Source: Brevundimonas sp. UBA7506
GTDB lineage: Bacteria; Pseudomonadota; Alphaproteobacteria; Caulobacterales; Caulobacteraceae
DNA length: 64,000 bases
Direction of reading: 5' to 3'
Assembly (NCBI RefSeq): GCF_002479495.1
Contig: NZ_DLNQ01000005.1
Location: 567,095 to 631,094 of the forward strand
The notes under the pieces are model-generated. The model was given only the letters and a program-made list of their open reading frames with translations. It had not been told where the DNA came from and searched no databases. Position numbers and translations under genes: made by a program. Below, piece by piece: positions 43,152 through 54,065 of the stretch; within the stretch, counting starts at the first letter, position 1; each line of letters starts with the position of its first letter.

Positions 43152-43165
43152 GGCACAAACTTCGC
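43152..43165 (+). promoter_or_regulatory. Sigma-54-type -24/-12 promoter of flgI
   Basis: GGCAC-AAACT-TCGC with GG and GC separated by exactly ten bases. One base of the TTGC element differs from consensus. Transcription would begin about 27 bases before the flgI ATG. Confidence 0.5.
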
Positions 43166-43203
43166 ATGGTTAACCGCGAACGCCTCAACAGGACGTCTGT
43201 CGT

Positions 43204-44322
43204 ATGCAGAAGTTGCTCACCGCCCTCATCGCCTCCGCTTCCGCCGCCCTGATTCTGGCTGCGACGCCGAACGCGGCCGAGGCCCAGTCGCGGATCAAGG
43301 ACATTGTCTCGGTCGAGGGCGTCCGCACCAACCAGCTGGTCGGCTACGGCCTGGTGGTCGGCCTGAACGGCACCGGCGACAGCCTGCGCAACTCGCCCTT
43401 CACCCGCCAGTCGCTGGAAGGGATGATGGAACGTCAGGGCGTCAACATTCGCGGCGCCAACTTGAACACCAAGAACGTCGCCGCGGTCATGATCACCGCC
43501 GACCTGCCGCCCTTCGCCACCCCGGGCTCGCGCCTGGACGTCGCCGTCTCGGCCATGGGCGACGCCAAGAGCCTGCTGGGCGGCACGCTTCTGGTCACGG
43601 CCCTGCAAGGCGCGGACGGCGAGATCTACGCCGTGGCCCAAGGCTCGGTTCAGACCGGCGCCGTCTCGGCCTCGGGCGGCTCGGGCTCCTCGGTGACGCG
43701 CGGCGTCCCGACCGCCGGCCGCATCGCCTCGGGCGGGGTGGTCGAACGGGAGACCGGCTTTGACCTGTCGGCCATGCCCATCGTGCGTCTGACCTTGCGC
43801 AACCCCGACTTCACCACGGCCCAGCGCGTCGCCGCCGTGATCAACCAGACCTATCCCAACAGCGCCTTCGCCGAAAACGGCACGGTCGTCGCCGTCCGCT
43901 CGCCCCAGACCATGGGCATGGCGGGCTTCATCAGCCAGGTCGAGAACCTGCCGGTCCGTGTCGACGCCCCGGCCAAGGTCATCATCGACGAGGTGAACGG
44001 CGTCATCGTCATGGGCGACGCGGTGCGTATCTCCACCGTCGCCATCGCCCAGGGCAACCTGACCGTCTCGGTTCAGGAAAACCCCATGGTCAGCCAGCCC
44101 GAGCCCTTCAGCCGCGGCGGCCAGACGGTCGTCGTGCCGCAGTCCAACGTCTCGATCGAGGAAGAAACCGGCCGCCAGATGCGGATCGTCAACGGCGGCG
44201 CCTCGCTCTCGACCCTGGTCAACGGCCTGAACGCCCTCGGCGTCAGCCCGCGCGACATGATCAGCATCCTGCAGGCCATCAAGGCCGCCGGCGCCCTGCA
44301 AGCCGACATCGAGGTGATGTGA
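43204..44322 (+). CDS. flgI: Flagellar P-ring protein FlgI
   Basis: 372 residues with a Sec signal (LTALIASASAALILAATPNAAEA), so the protein is exported and assembles the P ring around the rod in the peptidoglycan. Family blocks: RIKDIVSVEGVRTNQLVGYG, NVAAVMITADLPPFA, GTLLVTALQGADGEIYAVAQG and LVNGLNALGVSPRDMISILQAIK. It is first in an operon with overlapping stop and start codons to cheL and flbY, with a sigma-54-like promoter upstream. Confidence 0.97.
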   Translation: MQKLLTALIASASAALILAATPNAAEAQSRIKDIVSVEGVRTNQLVGYGLVVGLNGTGDSLRNSPFTRQSLEGMMERQGVNIRGANLNTKNVAAVMITADLPPFATPGSRLDVAVSAMGDAKSLLGGTLLVTALQGADGEIYAVAQGSVQTGAVSASGGSGSSVTRGVPTAGRIASGGVVERETGFDLSAMPIVRLTLRNPDFTTAQRVAAVINQTYPNSAFAENGTVVAVRSPQTMGMAGFISQVENLPVRVDAPAKVIIDEVNGVIVMGDAVRISTVAIAQGNLTVSVQENPMVSQPEPFSRGGQTVVVPQSNVSIEEETGRQMRIVNGGASLSTLVNGLNALGVSPRDMISILQAIKAAGALQADIEVM

Positions 44323-44624
44323 TGATCTTCGCCGCCCCCGCCTCCTCCCTGGCCCCCGCCGACGCCCTCGGTCGCCGCGACCAGTCCGCCGACCAGATGC
44401 GCAAGACCGCCCAGGACTTCGAGGCCAGCTTCCTGTCGCAGATGTTCAAGCCGATGTTCGAGGGCCTGGAGACCGACGGCCCCTTCGGCGGCGGCAGCGC
44501 CGAGGAGACCTGGCGCAGCTTCCTTCTGGACGCCATGGCCAGGCAGACGGTCAAGGCGGGCGGCGTCGGCCTGGCCGACACCGTCATGTCCGAAATGCTC
44601 AAGATGCAGGAACAGGCCGCGTGA
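44319..44624 (+). CDS. cheL: Rod-binding protein CheL (FlgJ N-domain homologue)
   Basis: 101 residues corresponding to the rod-binding N-terminal domain of FlgJ without a muramidase domain (FEASFLSQMFKPMFEGLETDG, then WRSFLLDAMARQTVKAGGVGLAD). In Caulobacter the gene is called cheL and lies between flgI and flbY as here. ATG overlaps the flgI stop. It probably acts as a rod assembly scaffold in the periplasm; the muramidase must come from elsewhere. Confidence 0.9.
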   Translation: MMIFAAPASSLAPADALGRRDQSADQMRKTAQDFEASFLSQMFKPMFEGLETDGPFGGGSAEETWRSFLLDAMARQTVKAGGVGLADTVMSEMLKMQEQAA

Positions 44625-45061
44625 CCGCCGACGTCGAAACCTCCACCCTGCGCGCCCGGCAGTTGATCAACCTGACCCAGGCCCTGACCGAGCGCCTCGC
44701 CGTCGAGCGCGACGCCTTCCGCGCCCATCGCGCCCAGGACGTGGCCGCTGGCATGGCCGAGACCCAGGAACTGGCCAACCTCTATCGTCGCGAGTCGGCC
44801 CAGGCCAAGCTCGCCCCCGCCTTCCTGACCGTCATCCCGTCTGAGCTTCGCGACGCCCTGATCGTCGCCACCCAGGACTTTGAGGCCGTTCTGGCGGAGC
44901 ACGCCTCGACCGTCGACGCCGCCCGTCAGGTTTCCGAAGGCCTGGTCCGCACCATCGCGGCCGAGGTCGCCGGCGCTCGCGCCCAGGGCGCCGGCTACGG
45001 CGCTTCGGGTCGCGCCACCGAGGGCGACGGCCGCGCCGTGGCCCTCAACCGCAAGGCCTGA
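44621..45061 (+). CDS. flbY: Flagellar protein FlbY
   Basis: 146 residues starting at a GTG overlapping the cheL stop (GTGA). The protein is almost all helix (ARQLINLTQALTERLAVERD, then NLYRRESAQAKLAPAFL), like flagellar chaperones of the FlgN type. In Caulobacter flbY follows cheL and affects flagellar assembly. A chaperone role for hook-filament junction proteins is an inference from the helical pattern and position. Confidence 0.85.
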   Translation: MTADVETSTLRARQLINLTQALTERLAVERDAFRAHRAQDVAAGMAETQELANLYRRESAQAKLAPAFLTVIPSELRDALIVATQDFEAVLAEHASTVDAARQVSEGLVRTIAAEVAGARAQGAGYGASGRATEGDGRAVALNRKA

Positions 45062-45106
45062 TTCAACCAAAGAAACCGGTGTCGATCCGCGTTTTCTTAA
45101 CGGGCT

Positions 45107-45124
45107 GAACCGCAAGGTCGGTTC
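45107..45124 (+). promoter_or_regulatory. Hairpin holding the ribosome-binding site of the EAL gene
   Basis: GAACCG-CAAGGT-CGGTTC forms a perfect six-base stem whose loop exposes the AAGG ribosome-binding site, directly before the ATG at 45125. The following GAACC could pair alternatively with the same GGTTC (GGTTCATGAACC is palindromic across the start codon). Confidence 0.35.
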
Positions 45125-46711
45125 ATGAACCTGAAATCCCGCCTGCTTGGTCTCGCCTTCGCCGCCGCCGACGCCCTCGTCGAGGTGAACGACAAGGGCG
45201 TGGTCAGCTTCGCCCTCGGGGCCGGGCCGACGGCGGGACAATCGACGGCCGCCTGGATCGGCCGCCCCTTCGCCGACCTGCTGTCGTTTTCCAGCCGCGA
45301 GGCGGTTCAGGAGACTCTCGGCGGCATGACAAGCGGGGCGCGCAGCCAGCCGCTGGAAATTCTTGCCGACTGCGGCGACGGGCGCGTGCGTCGCGCGCTG
45401 TTCCGCGCCTTCATCCTGCCCGATCTGGCGCCGGCGGTATCCTGCGCCTTGACCTGGCAGGGCGAGCCATTCGTGCTCGAAGACCTCGAAGCTCGCCCCC
45501 TGACGGACGCCGAAGGCTTCATGGCGCTCGCCCGCGAGGGACTGAACGGCAAGTCCGGGGCCGCCCTGCAGCGTCTGGCCATGGCCTTCATCGAGGTTCA
45601 GGGACTCAGCGCCGACAATGACGCCGCCCACGAACGCGTCGCCGCTCGCATCGGCGCCCGGCTGCAAGCGGCCTCGCACGACGGGGCCAGCGCCGGCCGG
45701 CTCACGCCCAACCGGTACGCCCTGATCAAGGAGCTCGACGACGGCCGCGATCTGGAGGCCGAGGTCCGCGAGGCCGGCCTCGCCGAGGGTCTGACCCTGA
45801 GCTCGCGCGCCAGCGAGACCCCCGTCGGCTCCGACGCCCTGTGCGCCCTGCGCGCCATGCGTTTCGCCATCGAGGGCTGCCTCAAGGACAATGCCGCCCA
45901 GCCCGAGCTCAGCTTCGCCGACTCCCTGTCCCGCACCCTGAAGGACGCCGATCGCTTCCGCAGCATCGTCCGCGACCGGGAATTCGCCCTCTTCTATCAG
46001 CCCATCGTCGACCTGAAGACGCGGGCCGTGCATCACTTCGAAGCCTTGGCCCGCTTCGGCCAGGCGGGCGGCCCTGCCCCCGCCATCCGCATGGCCGAGG
46101 AACTGGCCCTGATCGAAAGCTTCGACCTGGCCGTCGCCGAAAAGATCGTCCACCGCCTGCGCCAGCCGGGCTCGGGCCTGCTGAAAATCGCCATCAACGT
46201 CTCGGGCGCCTCGCTGGCCAACGACGCCTATGTCGCGGCCGTGCTGAAGATGACGGCCTCCGAACCTGAAAACCGCAAGCGCCTGATCGTCGAGGTGACG
46301 GAAACCGCCGCCCTGGCCGACATCGCCGCCGCCAACCGCCGCCTCGGCGCCCTGCGCGACGCCGGGGTCAAGGTCTGCATCGACGACTTCGGCGCCGGCT
46401 CCGCCGCCTTCGACTATCTGCGCGGCCTGTCGGTCGATGCGGTCAAGATCGACGGCGCCTTCGTGCGCGACATCGACGGCGACGCCCGCACCCGCACCCT
46501 GATCGGCCACCTGGTCGAACTGTGCGGCTCGCTGGGCATGACGACCATCGCCGAAATGATCGAGACCGAGGACGTCGCCCAGGCGCTTCAGGACCTCGGG
46601 GTCAACTACGGCCAGGGCTGGCTTTTCGGCCGCGCCGAGGCCGAGCCAGTCACAACCGGCCCCGTCTCCCCCCGCGTCCGCCGTCAGGGCGTGATCGAAG
46701 CCTGGGGCTGA
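45125..46711 (+). CDS. EAL-domain cyclic-di-GMP phosphodiesterase-like protein
   Basis: 528 residues. The N-terminal 120 are PAS-like (DALVEVNDKGVVSF), a middle region is unassigned, and the C-terminal 250 form an EAL domain. The signature is FEALARF in place of EALLR. Other catalytic residues seem present: INVSG, VEVTET, CIDDFGAGSAAFDYL, VKIDGAFV, AEMIETED and GQGWLFG. So phosphodiesterase activity is plausible. No GGDEF domain is present. It follows the flagellar operon by 63 bases, suggesting a role in motility-to-holdfast switching. Confidence 0.88.
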   Translation: MNLKSRLLGLAFAAADALVEVNDKGVVSFALGAGPTAGQSTAAWIGRPFADLLSFSSREAVQETLGGMTSGARSQPLEILADCGDGRVRRALFRAFILPDLAPAVSCALTWQGEPFVLEDLEARPLTDAEGFMALAREGLNGKSGAALQRLAMAFIEVQGLSADNDAAHERVAARIGARLQAASHDGASAGRLTPNRYALIKELDDGRDLEAEVREAGLAEGLTLSSRASETPVGSDALCALRAMRFAIEGCLKDNAAQPELSFADSLSRTLKDADRFRSIVRDREFALFYQPIVDLKTRAVHHFEALARFGQAGGPAPAIRMAEELALIESFDLAVAEKIVHRLRQPGSGLLKIAINVSGASLANDAYVAAVLKMTASEPENRKRLIVEVTETAALADIAAANRRLGALRDAGVKVCIDDFGAGSAAFDYLRGLSVDAVKIDGAFVRDIDGDARTRTLIGHLVELCGSLGMTTIAEMIETEDVAQALQDLGVNYGQGWLFGRAEAEPVTTGPVSPRVRRQGVIEAWG

Positions 46712-46830
46712 CCCGGAGATCACAGGTCGCAGCCGCAATCCCTGAAATTTTCAGGGCTTGAGAGCTCTTGAAGCGATCTTGCTCGCACCGCCGGCGAACC
46801 GGACCAGAATGCGGGACGGTCTTTGAAACC

Positions 46831-48459
46831 TCAGCCCTTCGCCCGCTCCAGCCGCACCTCCCGATCGACGCCCACATTGTCCATAAAGTCTCGATCATGG
46901 GTGACGATCACCAGCGCCCCGTCATAAGCTGTCAGCGCCGCCTCGATCGCCGCGATCGAATCCAGGTCCAGATGGTTGGTCGGTTCATCCAGAATCAGCA
47001 GCTGCGGCGGCTTCGCCCCCGTCATGACACAGGCCAGCGCCGCCCTCAGCCGCTCACCGCCTGACAGGGTCCCGACTGTCCGGTGCGCCGTCGTATTGCG
47101 GAACAGGAATCGCGCCAGCGCCGCATGGGCGTCGTTCGGCGTCCCTTCCGGGTTCAGCCGCCGCCACGCCTCGATCAGGGTCTCCTCTGGCTTCAGGATC
47201 GCCGCCGTCTGATCCAGCAGCGCCGCCGTCACAGGCCGTTCGATCCGCCCCGCCGTCGGCTCCAGTTCGCCCGCGATCAGCTTCAGCAGCGTCGTCTTGC
47301 CCGCCCCGTTCGGCCCGGTGATCGCCACCCGCTCCGACCCGGTCAGGCGCAGCGTCACAGGCCCGACGATCCGCCGCCCCTCGGGACCGCGCCACTCCGC
47401 CCCGTCCAGCGCCAGCACGGTCTTCCCCGCCGCCAGCCCCGTCGAAGGCATGGGCACGGACAGCAGCCGCGCCCGCTCAACCCGCTCACGGGCCTCCGTC
47501 AAGCGCGCCTCGACCTCCGCGCGCCGACGCTCCGCCAGCCGCCCTTCCCGCGCCCCGGATTCTTCGGCCCGCTGCGCCCGGGCGTCCAGCAGGATCTTGG
47601 GATCGGACGTCCCTGCCCGATGCGCCCGCCCCACCTTGTCGCGCTTCGCCTTCTTCTCCAGCGCCGTCTGCGCCTCGCGCGCCGCACGGCCGACCTCGCG
47701 TTCGGCGCTCTCCAGATCGCGCTCGGCCGCCGCCCGCTCGGCGTCGCGCCGCTCGACATAGAGGTCCCAGCCGCCGCCATAGGTCCGCGCCCCCAGGCTC
47801 GACAGCTCCACGATCCGATCCATCCGCCGCAGCAGCCCCCGGTCGTGACTGACCGTCAGCACCCCGCCCGGCCATCGCCCGACGACCTCGGCCACCAGGG
47901 CCCTCGCTTCGGCGTCCAGATGGTTGGTCGGCTCATCCAGAACGATAAGGTCCGGCGCCGCTAGCATCAGCCCCGCCAGCCGCAGCCGCGTCTGCTCGCC
48001 CCCGCTCAAGCTCGCGGTCTGACGATCCAGCGCCAACCCGCTCAGCCCGACCTGCGCCAGGGCCTCTTCCAGCCGCGCCTCCAGCGTCCAGTCCGCCTCG
48101 GCCATGTCCTCGACCGAGCCCTCGCCCGCCAGCACCCGCGTCAGCAGGGCCAGAGGCTCCGCCGCGCCCAGGGTATCGGCCACGGTCTCGCCGGACGCTG
48201 GCTCATAGGTCTGCGCCAGCCAGCCCACCGTCCCGGCGCGCGTTACCGTTCCCTCAGCGGGTTCGGCCAGACCGGCGACAAGGCGCAGCAGCGTGGTCTT
48301 GCCCACGCCGTTGCGGCCCACGACGGCCGTGCGCTCGCGCCCGAAGGCGAGGCTCAGATTATCGAATAGGGTGTGACCGTCAGGCGTGCGGGCCGCGACG
48401 CTGTTGAGCGTCACGAGTGCGGATGCGGACGGACTTGGGCTTGGGTTGAGCGAGGACAT
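46831..48459 (-). CDS. ABC-F family ATPase
   Basis: 542 residues with two ATP-binding cassettes and no membrane segment. Cassette 1: GRNGVGKTTLL, LSGGEQTRL, LIVLDEPTNHLD; cassette 2: GPNGAGKTTLL, LSGGERLRAAL, LILDEPTNHLD. A long charged linker (about 230-310) is rich in Arg, Glu and Ala and takes the place of the P-site tRNA interaction motif. ABC-F proteins act on the ribosome, some protecting it from antibiotics. Its ATG has no ribosome-binding site and overlaps a small upstream frame, suggesting coupling. Confidence 0.9.
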   Translation of the reverse strand: MSSLNPSPSPSASALVTLNSVAARTPDGHTLFDNLSLAFGRERTAVVGRNGVGKTTLLRLVAGLAEPAEGTVTRAGTVGWLAQTYEPASGETVADTLGAAEPLALLTRVLAGEGSVEDMAEADWTLEARLEEALAQVGLSGLALDRQTASLSGGEQTRLRLAGLMLAAPDLIVLDEPTNHLDAEARALVAEVVGRWPGGVLTVSHDRGLLRRMDRIVELSSLGARTYGGGWDLYVERRDAERAAAERDLESAEREVGRAAREAQTALEKKAKRDKVGRAHRAGTSDPKILLDARAQRAEESGAREGRLAERRRAEVEARLTEARERVERARLLSVPMPSTGLAAGKTVLALDGAEWRGPEGRRIVGPVTLRLTGSERVAITGPNGAGKTTLLKLIAGELEPTAGRIERPVTAALLDQTAAILKPEETLIEAWRRLNPEGTPNDAHAALARFLFRNTTAHRTVGTLSGGERLRAALACVMTGAKPPQLLILDEPTNHLDLDSIAAIEAALTAYDGALVIVTHDRDFMDNVGVDREVRLERAKG

Positions 48460-48517
48460 AGGCGAGCACGAAGAGCGGAGCGGAAAGGGCGAAACCGATT
48501 TCCAGAGCGCTGATCAT
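48380..48517 (-). CDS. Possible 45-residue leader peptide overlapping the ABC-F start
   Basis: ATG at 48517 is preceded by AGGAGG with a ten-base spacer. The peptide starts MISALEIGFALSAPLFVLAYVL, one hydrophobic segment, followed by a basic tail. It overlaps the first 80 bases of the ABC-F gene in a different frame. Upstream ORFs before ABC-F genes are known to control induction in some resistance genes. Whether it is translated is unknown. Confidence 0.4.
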   Translation of the reverse strand: MISALEIGFALSAPLFVLAYVLAQPKPKSVRIRTRDAQQRRGPHA

Positions 48518-48642
48518 GATCGTCGTGCCTCCTCGTCAAATACGTTGGCTGAATAGAAGGATGGGTGCTGATCTTTCGCAGCGCAACCCCAATTCTCCTG
48601 CGACGCTTTTGCGATGCGGCGCCGAGCACCTATCTTCAGGCC

Positions 48643-49167
48643 ATGACCGCGCCCGACCGAACCGTCGCCTTCCGCATCGACAAGCCCCTGCCCGACCGGG
48701 CCGAGGCCGCCGCCCGCCGCGCCGAAGCGGTCCAGCGGATCCGAGACGAGACCGGCGTCGACGAGGCCCTCATCGATGCCCTGGTCGAAGGCTTCTACGC
48801 CCGCGTCCGCGACGACGACTTCATCGGCCCGATCTTCGCCGAACGGATCGAGGACTGGGGCCCGCACCTGGCGCAGATGAAGCTCTTCTGGTCCTCGGTC
48901 GCCCTGTCCACCGGCGTCTATCAGGGTCGACCCATGCCCAAGCACCTGCCCCTGCCCATCGACGCCCGCCACTTCGACCGCTGGCTGCAGATCTTCGAGG
49001 CCACCGCCCGCGACCTCTGCCCGCCGGCCGCCGCCGACCACTTCATCGTCCGCGCCCGCCGCATCGCCGAAAGCCTGGAACTCGGCGTCGCCAACGCCAA
49101 CGGCGTCCTGGTCGGCCCCGGCGAACGCTACCGCCGCCCCGAACCCGCCTGGACGCCCGAGGGCTGA
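48643..49167 (+). CDS. Group III truncated haemoglobin
   Basis: 174 residues starting MTAPDRTVAFRIDKPLPDRA. The globin core contains IDALVEGFYARVRDDDFIGPIF, then WGPHLAQMKLFWSSVALSTG, and DARHFDRWLQIFEATARDLC; the histidine of ARHFDRWL is the proximal haem ligand. The group III form is common in alphaproteobacteria and probably handles oxygen or nitrogen oxides. The N-terminal extension of about 35 residues is unusual in length. Its end overlaps the convergent DUF6624-like gene by 40 bases. Confidence 0.9.
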   Translation: MTAPDRTVAFRIDKPLPDRAEAAARRAEAVQRIRDETGVDEALIDALVEGFYARVRDDDFIGPIFAERIEDWGPHLAQMKLFWSSVALSTGVYQGRPMPKHLPLPIDARHFDRWLQIFEATARDLCPPAAADHFIVRARRIAESLELGVANANGVLVGPGERYRRPEPAWTPEG

Positions 49168-50024
49168 CGACCGCACACTCGACTGAACTCAAGTTCAAAA
49201 GGCTCCAGTCCGATTATCTTGCGGTTTCGCTCCAGTTGTTCGAGGGACAAGACGGCGCCGTCCGGAGCTGGTGGCTCGGTGGCGCACTGATAGAGCCGGC
49301 CATACAGCTGCGGCTCGCCACGATTCAGCGCGGCTCGATCCGCCAGTCGCGAGAATGCTTGGCGGTTGACATCCGTGTCCAGGCCCAGGCTGCGAAACGC
49401 GGCGGCTCCCTTGGCCTGAAGCCCCGGATCGTGGTCCTGATGCATCAGCAGAACAAACGCTGCTCGACGCGCGACAGGCGTCAGTTCGGCCCAGCGATCA
49501 AGTATCCTACCCAGGCGAGGGCTTCGCGCGAAATCCTCCGCGCACATCGCCTCCAGCCTAAGCGTCGTCGCTTCGTCCGCCAGCGCCTCGAAGCCTTCCG
49601 GCGCCGCATCGCCAAGAGCCCGACGGGCTTGCTGATCGCGCGCCGCCGCCCATACTAGCCAGTCTTCATCGCCCTGCGGTTCCGGATCCGCACCCGAGGG
49701 CGACACAGCCCTCCGAAGCCGCTCTACCTGCGCCTCGGCCTGCTCGAAATCCGTGTCATCGCTGGATCGCATGAGGCGCTTCAAGGCCCGCCGCTCCTGA
49801 TCGGCCTTTGGATCGGTCAGATCACACCCCATCAGAACGGTCCGGTCGCCGCTATGCCCTCTACGGTCCAGCGCCGCGTCGAGCCAGAGAGCAGCCTCGG
49901 CGTCCAACCTTTCAAGCCGCCGCGCCGCGCCGCCAACCTTGAGTTCTTCATACGTGGCCTCTGACGAACCCAACCCAGGATCGCCCCCGGCAAGACCAGC
50001 CAGCATCAGAATGACGTAAAACAT
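49128..50024 (-). CDS. DUF6624-like exported protein
   Basis: 298 residues starting with a short hydrophobic signal (MFYVILMLAGLAGGDPG). The C-terminal half contains RAAFVLLMHQDHDPGLQ, RQAFSRLADRAALNRGEPQLYG and TEPPAPDGAVL, a pattern I recall from DUF6624 proteins; this was not searched. Residues around the HQDHD segment may bind metal. The stop lies inside the 3' end of the truncated haemoglobin gene. No function is known. Confidence 0.75.
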   Translation of the reverse strand: MFYVILMLAGLAGGDPGLGSSEATYEELKVGGAARRLERLDAEAALWLDAALDRRGHSGDRTVLMGCDLTDPKADQERRALKRLMRSSDDTDFEQAEAQVERLRRAVSPSGADPEPQGDEDWLVWAAARDQQARRALGDAAPEGFEALADEATTLRLEAMCAEDFARSPRLGRILDRWAELTPVARRAAFVLLMHQDHDPGLQAKGAAAFRSLGLDTDVNRQAFSRLADRAALNRGEPQLYGRLYQCATEPPAPDGAVLSLEQLERNRKIIGLEPFELEFSRVCGRQPSGVQAGSGRR

Positions 50025-50092
50025 GGAGCCTCCGGTGCCTAGCCTAGCCGCAGCTCGGCGTCCCGTGACAGGTCAGACTTCTTCATGATGAT

Positions 50093-50107
50093 GTTCGCAT
50101 ATTGTTC
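50093..50107 (+). promoter_or_regulatory. LexA (SOS) box of uvrA
   Basis: GTTC-GCATATT-GTTC, an exact alphaproteobacterial LexA site, 80 bases before the uvrA ATG. uvrA is a classical SOS gene, so the match is credible. Confidence 0.85.
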
Positions 50108-50186
50108 TTGCTGTTTCGGGCAAATTGATCCCCATATAGCGTCGTCGCCCCGGACCGTTCCGGGGTCTTCCGCGTTCCCGGATTCC

Positions 50187-53120
<2,934 letters not shown>

Positions 53121-53126
<6 letters not shown>

Positions 53127-53141
53127 CCGGCCCGGTCAGGC
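53121..53141. terminator. Hairpin over the uvrA stop codon
   Basis: GCCTGACC and GGTCAGGC form an eight-base perfect stem around GGCCC, covering the TGA of uvrA. No T-run follows, so it may be a Rho-linked or processing hairpin between convergent genes. Confidence 0.4.
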
Positions 53142-53156
53142 GTCCTCGCCGTCAGG

Positions 53157-54044
53157 TCAGGGGCGCGGCGCGCCCTTGAGCTGCAGATAGGCGGCCGAGA
53201 AGGGTGCGTACATGATGACGATCTGAGCCGCCGTCATGACGGCGTTGACGACCAGCGACACGGCCAGCATGGGCCCCAAGGCGCTGAGCAGGCTGGGGAC
53301 GCTGGCGCCCTCCATGCCGACCATGCGCTCGGCCCCGCCGACCATCAGGCTGAGCGGCGCGGCCACGGCCGATCCCAGCAGGCCGACCAGCATGGCCATG
53401 ACCCAGGCGATGACCGCCATGCCCAGCAGGGGCCAGAAAATTTTCTTGTCCGTCATGGCGAAGGCCGACTTCACAGCAATCCGCCCCTCGGCGAAGGTCG
53501 CCGGTACGACCAGGCTGAGCCGCACCGACAGCCAGATCACGACCGCCAGCACAGCCAGCGACAACAGGACCACAGCCAGCCACAGCGCCGGCGCGGCCAC
53601 CGCCAGGGCGGCGACCAGGCTGATGATCATGAAGCCGACGAAGGTCGCGCCGAACATGATCAGGGTGACGATCAGGCTGGCGCCCAGCACCCGCAGCTCG
53701 TCCTTGCCAAGGCGCATGTAGCCGAACTTGCGATCCTCGGGCCGGATGACCGATCGGGCGATGGCCGTGCTGATCACGGCGCTGAAGAACAGGCCCAGAG
53801 GCACGGCCCAGGCGACGATGACGCCATAGGCCTGCATCAGCGGCTGCATGTCCTCGATCGACGGCTCGGTCTGTCCCTCCAACTGGGAGATCAGAGACAT
53901 GATGGTGACGAAATGCGACCCCACCAGCAGGAAGAGCAGGCCGAAGAACACGGCGTAGGCCACGGCCCACAGCAGGACGGCGACGGGCGCGCGCCGCGTC
54001 AGGCGGAAGCCCTCAAAGGCGCAGTCGGTGGCGGAAAAGATCAT
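53157..54044 (-). CDS. Six-pass membrane protein, paralogue A
   Basis: 295 residues with about six membrane segments, for example VLLWAVAYAVFFGLLFLLVG, VTLIMFGATFVGFMIISLVA and WLAVVLLSLAVLAVVIWLSV. The N-terminus shares FEGFRLTRRAPVAVLLW with the upstream neighbour (SGFRLTRRRPLRVWMW), and GYMRLGKDELRVLGA matches its GLKIGMDEVRVAVVG. So the two are tandem paralogues. No named family is known to me. Functions in envelope or transport are possible. It ends 31 bases from uvrA, tail to tail. Confidence 0.8.
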   Translation of the reverse strand: MIFSATDCAFEGFRLTRRAPVAVLLWAVAYAVFFGLLFLLVGSHFVTIMSLISQLEGQTEPSIEDMQPLMQAYGVIVAWAVPLGLFFSAVISTAIARSVIRPEDRKFGYMRLGKDELRVLGASLIVTLIMFGATFVGFMIISLVAALAVAAPALWLAVVLLSLAVLAVVIWLSVRLSLVVPATFAEGRIAVKSAFAMTDKKIFWPLLGMAVIAWVMAMLVGLLGSAVAAPLSLMVGGAERMVGMEGASVPSLLSALGPMLAVSLVVNAVMTAAQIVIMYAPFSAAYLQLKGAPRP

Positions 54045-54065
54045 GCGGTCGTCCTCGATTCCCGA

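Noticed and set aside
46740..46756. CCCTGAAATTTTCAGGG palindrome after the EAL gene
   Set aside because: It has no T-run and no clear role; too little to call a terminator or operator.
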